NCBI GenBank assembly: GCA_016840125.1
Contig: JAEOSY010000394.1
Span: 1 to 51,689, forward strand
Direction: 5' to 3'
DNA: 51,689 bases
Source of the DNA: Candidatus Helarchaeota archaeon
GTDB taxonomy: Archaea > Asgardarchaeota > Lokiarchaeia > Helarchaeales > HEL-GB-A
Shown here piece after piece: positions 16,261-24,127 of the stretch. How positions within the stretch are numbered: the first letter of the stretch is position 1; every line of letters begins with the position of its first letter. The notes under the pieces were generated by a model, which saw only the letters and a program-made list of their open reading frames with translations, searched no databases and was not told where the DNA came from. The position numbers and the translations under genes were made by a program.

Positions 16261-17448
16261 ATGGCACGAACAATCATATTTACAGGTAAGGGAGGGGTTG
16301 GAAAAACAACATGTGCAGCAGCAACAGCCCTTCAATGTGCAAAACTTGGAAATCAGACATTGGTTTTATCAAGCGACCCGGTTCAGGCACTTTCAGATTG
16401 TTTTGATCTTGAGTTAGGAGTCGATAAACCCAGAGAAATAAGAAAGAATCTGTTTGGTCTTCAAATTGAATTGGAGCGCGAAATAGAGCAGAATTATGGA
16501 ATAGTTCGGAATTTTCTAAAAAAATTATTTCATTCGAGGGGTATAGAAGATGAAGTTGCGAGTGAAATGGTTGCACTACCGGGTTTTGATGAATTATTCT
16601 CTATTTTAAAAGTGGGGGAGTTTATTAATCAATTCGATATCATAGTATTAGATACGGCACCCACAGGTCACACACTGCGCTTGCTGAGTTTTCCCCAGAT
16701 TTTTAGTGTGTTTGGAAAATATCTATTACGTTTGCAAAGGGGGATAATGCGCATTTTTGAGCCACTTAGAGAGAGTGCAGAGCAAGTGACCCGGACACCA
16801 ATTCCCGATGAAGTGTTTTTTTCACAGATGGAAGGATTGATGAAGCGAGTAAATGATATGCGAGAGCTTCTCACTGAATCAACAAAATGCACAGTACGTA
16901 TTGTAACTAATCTTGAGAAAATACCTATTCTGGAAAGCGAACGAGCTTTAACATTTATGAATTTATATGGGTTGAATGTTGATGCCTTGTGTGTAAATAA
17001 AGTAATCCCAGATGAAATTACGGATCCTTATTTCGAGAAGTGGAAAAGTACCCAGAAAAAATACATGGAGCGGATAGAGAACACATTTTATCCATTGAAA
17101 ATATTTCGGATTTACTTGAAGGAAGAAGAAGTTGTTGGATTAACATTATTAGAACAAGTAGCAAACGATATGTATGGGAAAAAAGAAGATCCAGCGCAGA
17201 TGTATTCATCTGAAAAACCATTTACTACAGATACAGATATCAATAGAAATTTAATTATGACAATTAGTCTCCCCTTTACAAAAAAAGGAGAAACAAAAAT
17301 CCGAAAGAAAGGAGAGGAACTCATTATTAATATAGGAGATTATAAAAGAATTCTTCTTTTACCAAAAATGGCACAGCATATGATAATTAGCAGTGCACGG
17401 TTTGAAAGTCAGAAACTCATAATTACCTTTCTAAAAAAGGAGCACTAA
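16261..17448 (+). CDS. ArsA/Get3-type P-loop ATPase with C-terminal HSP20-like domain
   Basis: 395 residues from the ATG at 16261, because GAGG lies 8 bases before it; a TTG at 16234 and an ATG at 16246 are alternatives. The deviant Walker A (FTGKGGVGKTTCAAATA) starts at about residue 7. SSDPVQALSDCFDLELG (switch I; Get3 usually has STDPAHSLSD) and LDTAPTGHTLRLLSFP (A-loop) follow. The last 65 residues (about 330-395) look like the alpha-crystallin-type domain (SLPFTKKGETKIRKKGEELI) of plant and prokaryotic ArsA homologues. The family either pumps arsenite or guides tail-anchored membrane proteins; the host has many membrane-linked proteins but no arsB lies here. Choice between the roles is not possible. 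Confidence 0.88.
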   Translation: MARTIIFTGKGGVGKTTCAAATALQCAKLGNQTLVLSSDPVQALSDCFDLELGVDKPREIRKNLFGLQIELEREIEQNYGIVRNFLKKLFHSRGIEDEVASEMVALPGFDELFSILKVGEFINQFDIIVLDTAPTGHTLRLLSFPQIFSVFGKYLLRLQRGIMRIFEPLRESAEQVTRTPIPDEVFFSQMEGLMKRVNDMRELLTESTKCTVRIVTNLEKIPILESERALTFMNLYGLNVDALCVNKVIPDEITDPYFEKWKSTQKKYMERIENTFYPLKIFRIYLKEEEVVGLTLLEQVANDMYGKKEDPAQMYSSEKPFTTDTDINRNLIMTISLPFTKKGETKIRKKGEELIINIGDYKRILLLPKMAQHMIISSARFESQKLIITFLKKEH

Positions 17449-17499
17449 TTATACCTTTAAATTGCCAATTTCCTTAAATTTTTTATACGTCACTTCAAC

Positions 17500-18651
17500 G
17501 TGGGATTTGTTCATAAACAAGGACTTTTTGGGATTTTATTGAAACAAGAATTTGTTGAATTAAAGGGAAAAAGGATTCGGACGAATCAAGGAGGAGTACT
17601 TTATTTATCTAACCAAAATTTATCAGATCTTTCAGAAGTTGTCGGGCTTGAAGATCTAGTTAATCTAAAAAATCTGATTCTTGATAATAATATAGTAACT
17701 AATTTAGAATGGTTAGATTGCTTACAAATGAGCCCAAAATTGCGAAGTTTATCAATGTGTTATAATAAGATCATCGATTTAAGAGGGATTTCCAGTTTAA
17801 ATAGAATTGAAACCTTAATCTGTACAAATAATAAGATAAAAAATCTAACATGCCTTGAAGAATTAACTGCCCTAAAACACCTAAACCTCTCTCACAATTC
17901 ACTTTTCGAAATAAAGGGGCTAGAGAAATTAACCAAGTTAGAGAACCTAGATCTATCATATAATCGGATTCAAACGTTAAAAGGGTTAGGTTCTCTTAAA
18001 CGGCTTACTCGATTAAATCTTTCACATAACCATTTTGCAGAATTACAAGGAGTAGAGGTACTTTCAGATCTTCGGTTTTTAGATCTTGGATATAATACTC
18101 TTTGGAACATGAAAGGACAGCAATCTCTTAAAAAACTTGAATCGTTAAATCTCGAAGGAAATCAAATTGAAAAAATCGAGGGATTAGAACAAGCTCTAAA
18201 GTTACAAGATTTGAACCTTAATAACAATAGAATATCCATAATAGCAGGATTAGAAAACTTAGGAGAACTAAAAAATCTCCGCTTAAGCCATAATAAAATA
18301 AAGACAGTTAAGGGATTAAAAGCCTTATTAAAGCTGGAATTTTTAGCCCTTGATAATAACCTTATTACTGAGGTTGATGGTCAAGAATTGCCACCTCAAT
18401 TACAGTTGGTGCTACTTGGAAATAACCAAATAAAAGAAGTGCATAATTTACAAAAGACTGGAACCCGAATTCACCTAGAAAGAAATCAAATTTCAAGTCT
18501 AGATGGTTTAACGGATTTTGTCCGTTCTAAAAAGGTATTTCTTTTTGAGAATCCTGTTATGGAGCAAGTGTTTAGAGAATTTCCAGATTGGATTACTTAT
18601 GGTAGATATTGGAATTATAACGTACCAGGCAACGAGACAGAATCAAAATAA
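17500..18651 (+). CDS. SDS22-like leucine-rich-repeat protein
   Basis: 383 residues, beginning at GTG. From about residue 30 to 340 it is almost entirely 22-residue repeats of the SDS22 form L-x2-L-x-L-x2-N-x-I-x2-L-x-GL (LENLDLSYNRIQTLKGLGSL; LRFLDLGYNTLWNMKG), about 13 copies. The C-terminus caps with DFVRSKKVFLFENPVMEQ. SDS22-type LRR proteins act as protein-protein scaffolds, for example as a phosphatase regulator in eukaryotes; nothing fixes the partner here. Cytoplasmic, no signal peptide. TATA-like TTTTTTATACG (about 17479-17489) is so close that the mRNA is probably leaderless. Related in style to the partial gene at 1-169. Confidence 0.85.
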   Translation: MGFVHKQGLFGILLKQEFVELKGKRIRTNQGGVLYLSNQNLSDLSEVVGLEDLVNLKNLILDNNIVTNLEWLDCLQMSPKLRSLSMCYNKIIDLRGISSLNRIETLICTNNKIKNLTCLEELTALKHLNLSHNSLFEIKGLEKLTKLENLDLSYNRIQTLKGLGSLKRLTRLNLSHNHFAELQGVEVLSDLRFLDLGYNTLWNMKGQQSLKKLESLNLEGNQIEKIEGLEQALKLQDLNLNNNRISIIAGLENLGELKNLRLSHNKIKTVKGLKALLKLEFLALDNNLITEVDGQELPPQLQLVLLGNNQIKEVHNLQKTGTRIHLERNQISSLDGLTDFVRSKKVFLFENPVMEQVFREFPDWITYGRYWNYNVPGNETESK

Positions 18652-18694
18652 AAGCAAAAAATATAGAAATAAAAGCAGGTTTGGTAATCTCTTA

Positions 18695-18862
18695 CTATAG
18701 TTGATTTTCTTTTTTCAGTTTAAAGTAACAAAAATGGCAGACAGGTTCAGATTTTCCATCAGTTACTCGTTCAATATACATTGAACCACGTTCAGTAACT
18801 TTATTGCAGATAATACAGGTGAGGGTTTCTTCTGCTTTTTTATTTACATATGTGGTTGGCAT
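18695..18862 (-). CDS. Small zinc-binding protein (two CxxC knuckles), 55 aa
   Basis: A 55-residue frame that short-ORF filters would miss. Starts at ATG 18862 with GGAG about 13 bases upstream; stops at 18695. Two knuckles, TCIICNKVTERG and VCHFCYFKLKKE (CxxC...CxxC), flank a basic beta-like stretch (SMYIERVTDGKSE). Such zinc ribbons in archaea often bind nucleic acid or a protein partner. It lies downstream of the glycerol kinase gene (18958) on the same strand, with a 95-base gap, so it may be cotranscribed. No family name is justified. Confidence 0.65.
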   Translation of the reverse strand: MPTTYVNKKAEETLTCIICNKVTERGSMYIERVTDGKSEPVCHFCYFKLKKENQL

Positions 18863-18957
18863 ACCTGAAGTTCTCCTGAGCGTGATTATCTTGAAAACTA
18901 CTCAAATCAAAAATATAAGTGTTATCATCAGATTCATTTAAAAAAAGAGAAATGGAT

Positions 18958-20421
18958 TTAGAGCTTTCCTGTGAGTCGTTTTTTCTGGTCGATCTCTAAG
19001 ACCGTAGTCATGAAGACGCGAATTAATTTTTTATAGACCTTTGAATTTTCTTTGATGGGTTGCTTAGTTTCCGCGAATCTGACCATGTTTTTTACAGCAT
19101 CCTCATGGCTTGAATAGGTTTTTAATCCATTAAAACCCAAGATTGCCGCTCCTAAGGCAGCGCCATCCTTATTCTCAGCGACTTGAATCGGTTTCTTAAT
19201 AATATCTGCAAAGATTTGACACCACAAGTCACTGTTCATGCCCCCGCCATCGACTTTTAGCTCATCTACCTTCTGCTTTGCCATTCCTTCCAGCAGAGAA
19301 AGATACATCTGTGCACTCAAAGCTGCTGATTCCATTAGGGCACGAACGAAGTAGCCACGTGTATGACCAAATCCCATTCCGTATATTGTGCCCTTTTTAA
19401 ATATGTAAAGGGGAATAATCAGAAACCCTTCGCTTCCAGGAGGAACCTGTTTAGCCTCTTCTGATAATGCATCAAAGATGTTAATATCTTTTGTAGCGCA
19501 TTCTTTTGTTTGTAATTGGGAAAAGTTATCTCTGAACCATTTTAGTGCAGTTCCCGTTCCGGGCATGACGCCCTCAATAACCCACTTACCTTCGACAACC
19601 TGAGGTAGAGAAAAGATTGGTATTCCACCCGGAGGGGGAATTGGTGCATCAACTACGTAATCTATAAAGGTGCCAGTTCCTTGGGTCGATTTTGCTTGCC
19701 CCTTATTTATAACACCCAAACCCAAAGCTGCACATTGCTGGTCACCCCCACCCAATATGATTGGTATACCCCGTTTCAAACCCAAGATCTCTGCAGCTTC
19801 GCTTGATAATTCTCCAATGACTTCACCATGCTTATGAAGTTCGGGCCAAAGATCTACAGGCAAGTCATAGAGCTCAGCTAACTTTTCGTCCCATTTTAAT
19901 GATTGCATATTGATGATTCCCCAAATCCCATTTGTGGAATCTGTAACTATCTCACCGCAGAGTTTCATATAACAATAGACATCTGGAAAGATGATTTTGT
20001 GGGCTTTTTCAAACAAATTCGGATGATTATTTTTAAGCCATAGGAGCTTTGGAATTGTTCTTCTTAATCCGCCTTCTTCCTGGAATTCTTTAAATGTTGT
20101 GATTTCTCGCTCATCCATCCAAGTTAATGCAGGATGTAACACTTCACCATTCTTATCGACTATGGATACTGTTGCCCTTTGGAACGTAGCACAAATACCG
20201 CTAATCTCATTGGGTTTTATAGCTTTATTCTTTGCGACCTTTTGACAGGTTGTTTTAATTGTATCCCACCATATTTTTGGATCCTGCTCGGATATTCCTG
20301 GTGGTTGACGTGTAGTCGGATATTCCTCATAGAATTTGAGAATTTCTCTGCCTTCAGTATTAAATACGATACTACGTGCGCCGGTAGTACCAACATCGAA
20401 TACCAACAAATTTTCAGACAT
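18958..20421 (-). CDS. glpK: FGGY-family carbohydrate kinase, probable glycerol kinase
   Basis: 487 residues, the usual length. It would phosphorylate glycerol to glycerol-3-phosphate. FGGY-family features: LLVFDVGTTGARSIVFNTEG (N-terminal phosphate-binding), EQDPKIWWDT, ITTFKEFQEEGG, ILGGGDQQCAALGLGVIN (substrate/ATP hinge), STQGTGTFID, and the C-terminal LKVDGGGMNSDLWCQIFADI signature. Some loops differ from textbook GlpK (GDQQCAALGLG instead of GDQQAALFG), so another polyol kinase is not excluded. Its position 23 bases after glpD decides for glycerol. GAGGGA precedes the ATG. Confidence 0.8.
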   Translation of the reverse strand: MSENLLVFDVGTTGARSIVFNTEGREILKFYEEYPTTRQPPGISEQDPKIWWDTIKTTCQKVAKNKAIKPNEISGICATFQRATVSIVDKNGEVLHPALTWMDEREITTFKEFQEEGGLRRTIPKLLWLKNNHPNLFEKAHKIIFPDVYCYMKLCGEIVTDSTNGIWGIINMQSLKWDEKLAELYDLPVDLWPELHKHGEVIGELSSEAAEILGLKRGIPIILGGGDQQCAALGLGVINKGQAKSTQGTGTFIDYVVDAPIPPPGGIPIFSLPQVVEGKWVIEGVMPGTGTALKWFRDNFSQLQTKECATKDINIFDALSEEAKQVPPGSEGFLIIPLYIFKKGTIYGMGFGHTRGYFVRALMESAALSAQMYLSLLEGMAKQKVDELKVDGGGMNSDLWCQIFADIIKKPIQVAENKDGAALGAAILGFNGLKTYSSHEDAVKNMVRFAETKQPIKENSKVYKKLIRVFMTTVLEIDQKKRLTGKL

Positions 20422-20444
20422 TTTTATCCCTCTATTAAGTTTAA

Positions 20445-22232
20445 TTATAAATCCTTTTTATAGAAATAAGAGTTTGCTTTGATATAGGATAGATAAAATT
20501 CGATCTCCTTTTTCTTTCTCGTTTTATCCCATCCAAGAATTTCACCCATAATCTCCGCAGTTGCTTCCGCAATTTTACGCTGTTTGGACGGATCGACCAA
20601 CCAGCAAATTTCGGTGCGTCGGCAAAGCACATCATTCAAATGTCTTGGGATTTCATGTTTTACTATGTAAATAATTTCTGCTTTTACCCAAGGGAAATAT
20701 TTTGGCGGATAAGCAGGGTCCTCTATTAGTTGTTTGCCTAAATTACGCTCCTTAAGAATCCTGTCGATTATTACCAGAGCCCCTTTCCCGAACTCCATGA
20801 AAAGATGATCAATTATATTTTTATCTAGCTCATCTGTTGCGGCGCGATATTGTTCGCTCTTTTCAAATTCATCACGTTTCAATGCGATTTTATATGGTTT
20901 TTTAGTAAGGTCTCTGTCTTTTGGTATTGTTAAAGTTCCGTTTCGTGTAATATCAACTTTTTTTGATCGCATTACGCTTCTTCGAATTAGATCTTCCGCC
21001 ATTTTTCTATAAGTTGTATATTTGCCACCAAGTAAACTGAAAAGACCATCCTCTCGCTCAAAATAGAGATGTTTTCTACTTATTTCATCTGCAGATTTTC
21101 CAGGTTCCAACACTAGGGGACGGATTCCAGCATAGGTTCCTAAAATATGAGCGTCATCCAATTTGGCATTAGGAAAAAGGAATTCAACAGTGTTTCGGAG
21201 ATAATCCACTTCTTCCTTTACTGCAACGGGTGAATTAATATCTTTATCATAAAAAGTATCAGTAGTGCCAATTAAAACCCAATTTTCGCGAGGGATCACG
21301 AAAAAGAACCGGTGATCATCAATGCTACTTATACCAAAACCATGATCAATATTAAGATGTTCTTTTTTTACAGTAAAATGAATTCCTTTTGAAGGTTTTA
21401 TTATTTTAGACTTGGTTTTATTTCCCAGCACCTCATCTGCCCAAATTCCTGTGCAATTGACAACGATATTCGCTTTTATGGTGAAGGATTCATGTTTTGT
21501 TTCGGGTGAGAATTTATCATTTTCAACAACCTTTACACCATTCACGAGTCCCTTATCAGAATGCACAAAATCTATTACTTTAAGATAATTTAATGCTGCA
21601 CATTTTCCTGAAGCCACGCATTCCTTGATAGTTTCTACTGCATATCGTGCATCATCCATATTTGTATCGTAATATAGACCCATTCCTAGCACCTGATCGT
21701 GGTTTAATTCCGGTTCAATTTTAGCTAGCTTCTCTGGATCATCAATGATCTCCCAAGGGGCGTAATTCTGGTTCTTACAGGCTTCATCGTAGATTTTAAG
21801 AGCTAAAGAAACGTATTCTAAGCTCCAGGAACTAGCAGCTATGGTCTTGCCAGTTCTTGGATCGGTTCTTTCACCAAAAACTGGTGCAATAATATGAAGA
21901 GGACGGACATTATGAGGCATGGCTACATCTCGAGCCCAATTACGCTCTCTCGTTGATTCCTCAACTAATTTTATTTCAAAGGATTTTAGATATCTCAGAC
22001 CACCATGAAATAATTTAGAGGAACGAGACGAGGTTCCTTCAGTGAAATCATCTTTTTCAACTAAAGCGACATTTAAACCTCGCATAGTCGCATCTCGAGC
22101 AACCCCTGCTCCAGTAATCCCGCCACCAATTATCAATATGTCAAAATCTGTTGATTTCAGTTCTTTAATTATCTCATCTCTCTTTTTATCGGAATAATCA
22201 ATGTATATTACATCATCAGCTGAAAAGGACAT
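20445..22232 (-). CDS. glpD: FAD-dependent glycerol-3-phosphate dehydrogenase
   Basis: 595 residues. Oxidises sn-glycerol-3-phosphate to dihydroxyacetone phosphate, passing electrons to a quinone or other acceptor at the membrane. The FAD motif is IIGGGITGAGVARDATMRG (about 31-49). VEKDDFTEGTSSRSSKLFHG and GLRYLKSFEIKLV are the classical GlpD/GlpA signature. HFFFVIPRENWVLIGTTDT and LLGGKYTTYRKMAEDLI lie in the C-terminal half of the FAD domain, and a helical C-terminal domain follows. GGTGAG precedes the ATG. The operon gives glpK after it and an Fe-S CCG protein before it, the organisation expected of a GlpABC-like complex. Archaea using only glycerol-1-phosphate lipids need this only for catabolism. 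Confidence 0.92.
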   Translation of the reverse strand: MSFSADDVIYIDYSDKKRDEIIKELKSTDFDILIIGGGITGAGVARDATMRGLNVALVEKDDFTEGTSSRSSKLFHGGLRYLKSFEIKLVEESTRERNWARDVAMPHNVRPLHIIAPVFGERTDPRTGKTIAASSWSLEYVSLALKIYDEACKNQNYAPWEIIDDPEKLAKIEPELNHDQVLGMGLYYDTNMDDARYAVETIKECVASGKCAALNYLKVIDFVHSDKGLVNGVKVVENDKFSPETKHESFTIKANIVVNCTGIWADEVLGNKTKSKIIKPSKGIHFTVKKEHLNIDHGFGISSIDDHRFFFVIPRENWVLIGTTDTFYDKDINSPVAVKEEVDYLRNTVEFLFPNAKLDDAHILGTYAGIRPLVLEPGKSADEISRKHLYFEREDGLFSLLGGKYTTYRKMAEDLIRRSVMRSKKVDITRNGTLTIPKDRDLTKKPYKIALKRDEFEKSEQYRAATDELDKNIIDHLFMEFGKGALVIIDRILKERNLGKQLIEDPAYPPKYFPWVKAEIIYIVKHEIPRHLNDVLCRRTEICWLVDPSKQRKIAEATAEIMGEILGWDKTRKKKEIEFYLSYIKANSYFYKKDL

Positions 22233-22293
22233 AAATATCTCACCAAATTCAAATTTAAACCTACAATATTTTTGTCTTGAGTAGAACCTAACC

Positions 22294-22932
22294 TCATTTT
22301 AATCCTATTTGGAGCATAAGCAACCCAATCATCATGGTAATTGGTGCGAGAATGAAAAATATCTCGATTGCGAATGTTATAACTCCTGCATTGATTCCAT
22401 TTCCCACAAGGAATATCAAAATGCCAATTGCAGCATAGTAACTGTTTTTCCGAATTTCCCCAGTAGAGTTAAAACCAACTTTTAGATAGAGGATTGGAAT
22501 TAGAATGGCAAAGGCGGTGCCGATGGTAACCCAATAAGTAACAAGTTTTGTAGTTTCATTTCCAGGGATTAAAATAATTAATAAGGAGAAAATAAAGATA
22601 CAAATTGTTGGAATATATTTCAATTTTTGATATACGTATCTTTCCACTGCGAACATTAAACCCACCACACCTAAAACTGCGAAAAAGGATCCATAGATGT
22701 AAAGAAGGGAGAGTGGAGGGTATTCATTAATGGCATCAATAACCATTAAAATTCTACAAACCATATATAAGACACTAAAAAAAGCGATGCTTAAAAAATA
22801 GTATTTCCGTTCTTCTTCAGCCTTTTTTGCCTTAGAAATGAGATAAATTGTCAAAAAACCTAAATAGACACTCAAAACAGAGAAAAGAATGACGGAAATT
22901 TGTTGATAAATTGTGAGGTTACCAAATACCAT
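22294..22932 (-). CDS. Integral membrane protein with about seven TM segments
   Basis: 212 residues from the ATG at 22932 (AAGGGA lies ahead; a TTG at 22953 is possible). Hydrophobic helices cover nearly the whole chain, about seven TM segments, with short charged loops (SKAKKAEEERKYY and VGFNSTGEIRKNS). No family is recognised and no catalytic motif stands out. It sits in the G3P operon between the Fe-S CCG gene and glpD, with gaps of 42 and 61 bases, so it could be a membrane anchor or a quinone-reactive subunit, by analogy of position only. Confidence 0.6.
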   Translation of the reverse strand: MVFGNLTIYQQISVILFSVLSVYLGFLTIYLISKAKKAEEERKYYFLSIAFFSVLYMVCRILMVIDAINEYPPLSLLYIYGSFFAVLGVVGLMFAVERYVYQKLKYIPTICIFIFSLLIILIPGNETTKLVTYWVTIGTAFAILIPILYLKVGFNSTGEIRKNSYYAAIGILIFLVGNGINAGVITFAIEIFFILAPITMMIGLLMLQIGLK

Positions 22933-22995
22933 ACCTATTCCCTTCGAGGACAAATGTTTAACGGATTTTTCTTTGTAATCTTATATATTTTTATG

Positions 22996-24117
22996 CTAAA
23001 TTAATTGATTTACTAACTCGATGATATCTAAAACCTTCAGATTTCCAATGTTTGGACTATTTTTAAGTTGATATTTACACAGGGGGCACGCAGAGGTTAG
23101 ATAGTCCGCATTTATTTCAAGTGCCTCATTAACGCGGAGAGTAACAACATCTAGAGACAAATCGGGGAAGTTGTTACGTACGCCACCCCCAGCTCCACAG
23201 CAAAATCCTTCTTCACGTGCATGTTCCATTTCAACCACTGAACTACCGGGGATCTTTTTCAGAATATCCCGAGGAACATCATAAACGCCCATTGCCCGGC
23301 CAAGATGACATGGATCATGGAATGTAATTTTAGATTTAAGTTCTTTCAGGTTTGATAGCTTGGATTTTATTACTTCGATTATGTGTTGGACATTGAAATC
23401 AAAATCAGGAAGGTGTTCGGGATAGAAGGTTTTAATTGTTCTATAACAGGCACTGCAAGGGGTGATAATTTGCTTGATTCCACGCTTTTTCCATTCGGTA
23501 ACATTATGATTCATCGACTTTTTTGCGATTTCTAAGAACCCTGTGCTTATTGCAGGTGCGCCACAGCAATATTCATCCTGCATGATTGTAAATTCAAAAT
23601 TAAGTTTTTTTAGCAACTCAACTGAAGTTCGGGCAATCTCAATTTCGCGATAAGAACTCATACAACCGATGAAAAGTAGAGTATCAGAATCCACTAAAGA
23701 ATCAATCATATCCTTAACCGAATCGGTTCGTAATTGATGTTTATCTCCTAGTGGATTGTGTTGGTGTGAAATGTTTTCGCTGATTTTGGAGTATTTTGAA
23801 ACATCAATCCCAGATTCTACTATTGAGGCGCGTGCTAACTTCATCAATTCTTCTTCATCGACTTTTGGGAGACAAAAAGTATTACAAAGGTTGCAGGTAA
23901 GACAAGAAAAAATGCTGTCTAGTGCCCCTTCATCATATGAACGGATTCCCTTCTCATTTAAATTGACATTTAGAGATCGACTATATGGTGTGAAGCTCTC
24001 GGACGCGGACGCTATGGCAGTGGGGCAATTGTCGCGACACATTTTCATACAGGTGGAGCACATTTCTAACCGAAATCGAATCTTCCGTGATAAACCTTTA
24101 GCTTTATTCTGAGCCAT
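22996..24117 (-). CDS. Fe-S oxidoreductase with two CCG domains (GlpC/HdrD/GlcF-like)
   Basis: 373 residues from the ATG at 24117, with AGGTG 6 bases upstream; a GTG at 24126 is the alternative. An N-terminal cysteine set (CSTCMKMCRDNCP, about 18-30) and CLTCNLCNTFCLP (about 68-80) make two Fe-S clusters. Two CCG domains follow: FIGCMSSYREIE...DEYCCGAPAI...PCSACYRTI and FHDPCHLGRA...EEGFCCGAGGG...SACPLCKYQL. CCG domains bind special cubane clusters in HdrB/HdrD. The coding start comes 11 bases after the flavoprotein gene's stop, so the two subunits are surely cotranscribed. It likely transfers electrons from the FAD enzyme to a quinone, thiol or other acceptor. Confidence 0.88.
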   Translation of the reverse strand: MAQNKAKGLSRKIRFRLEMCSTCMKMCRDNCPTAIASASESFTPYSRSLNVNLNEKGIRSYDEGALDSIFSCLTCNLCNTFCLPKVDEEELMKLARASIVESGIDVSKYSKISENISHQHNPLGDKHQLRTDSVKDMIDSLVDSDTLLFIGCMSSYREIEIARTSVELLKKLNFEFTIMQDEYCCGAPAISTGFLEIAKKSMNHNVTEWKKRGIKQIITPCSACYRTIKTFYPEHLPDFDFNVQHIIEVIKSKLSNLKELKSKITFHDPCHLGRAMGVYDVPRDILKKIPGSSVVEMEHAREEGFCCGAGGGVRNNFPDLSLDVVTLRVNEALEINADYLTSACPLCKYQLKNSPNIGNLKVLDIIELVNQLI

Positions 24118-24127
24118 TTGAAACACC

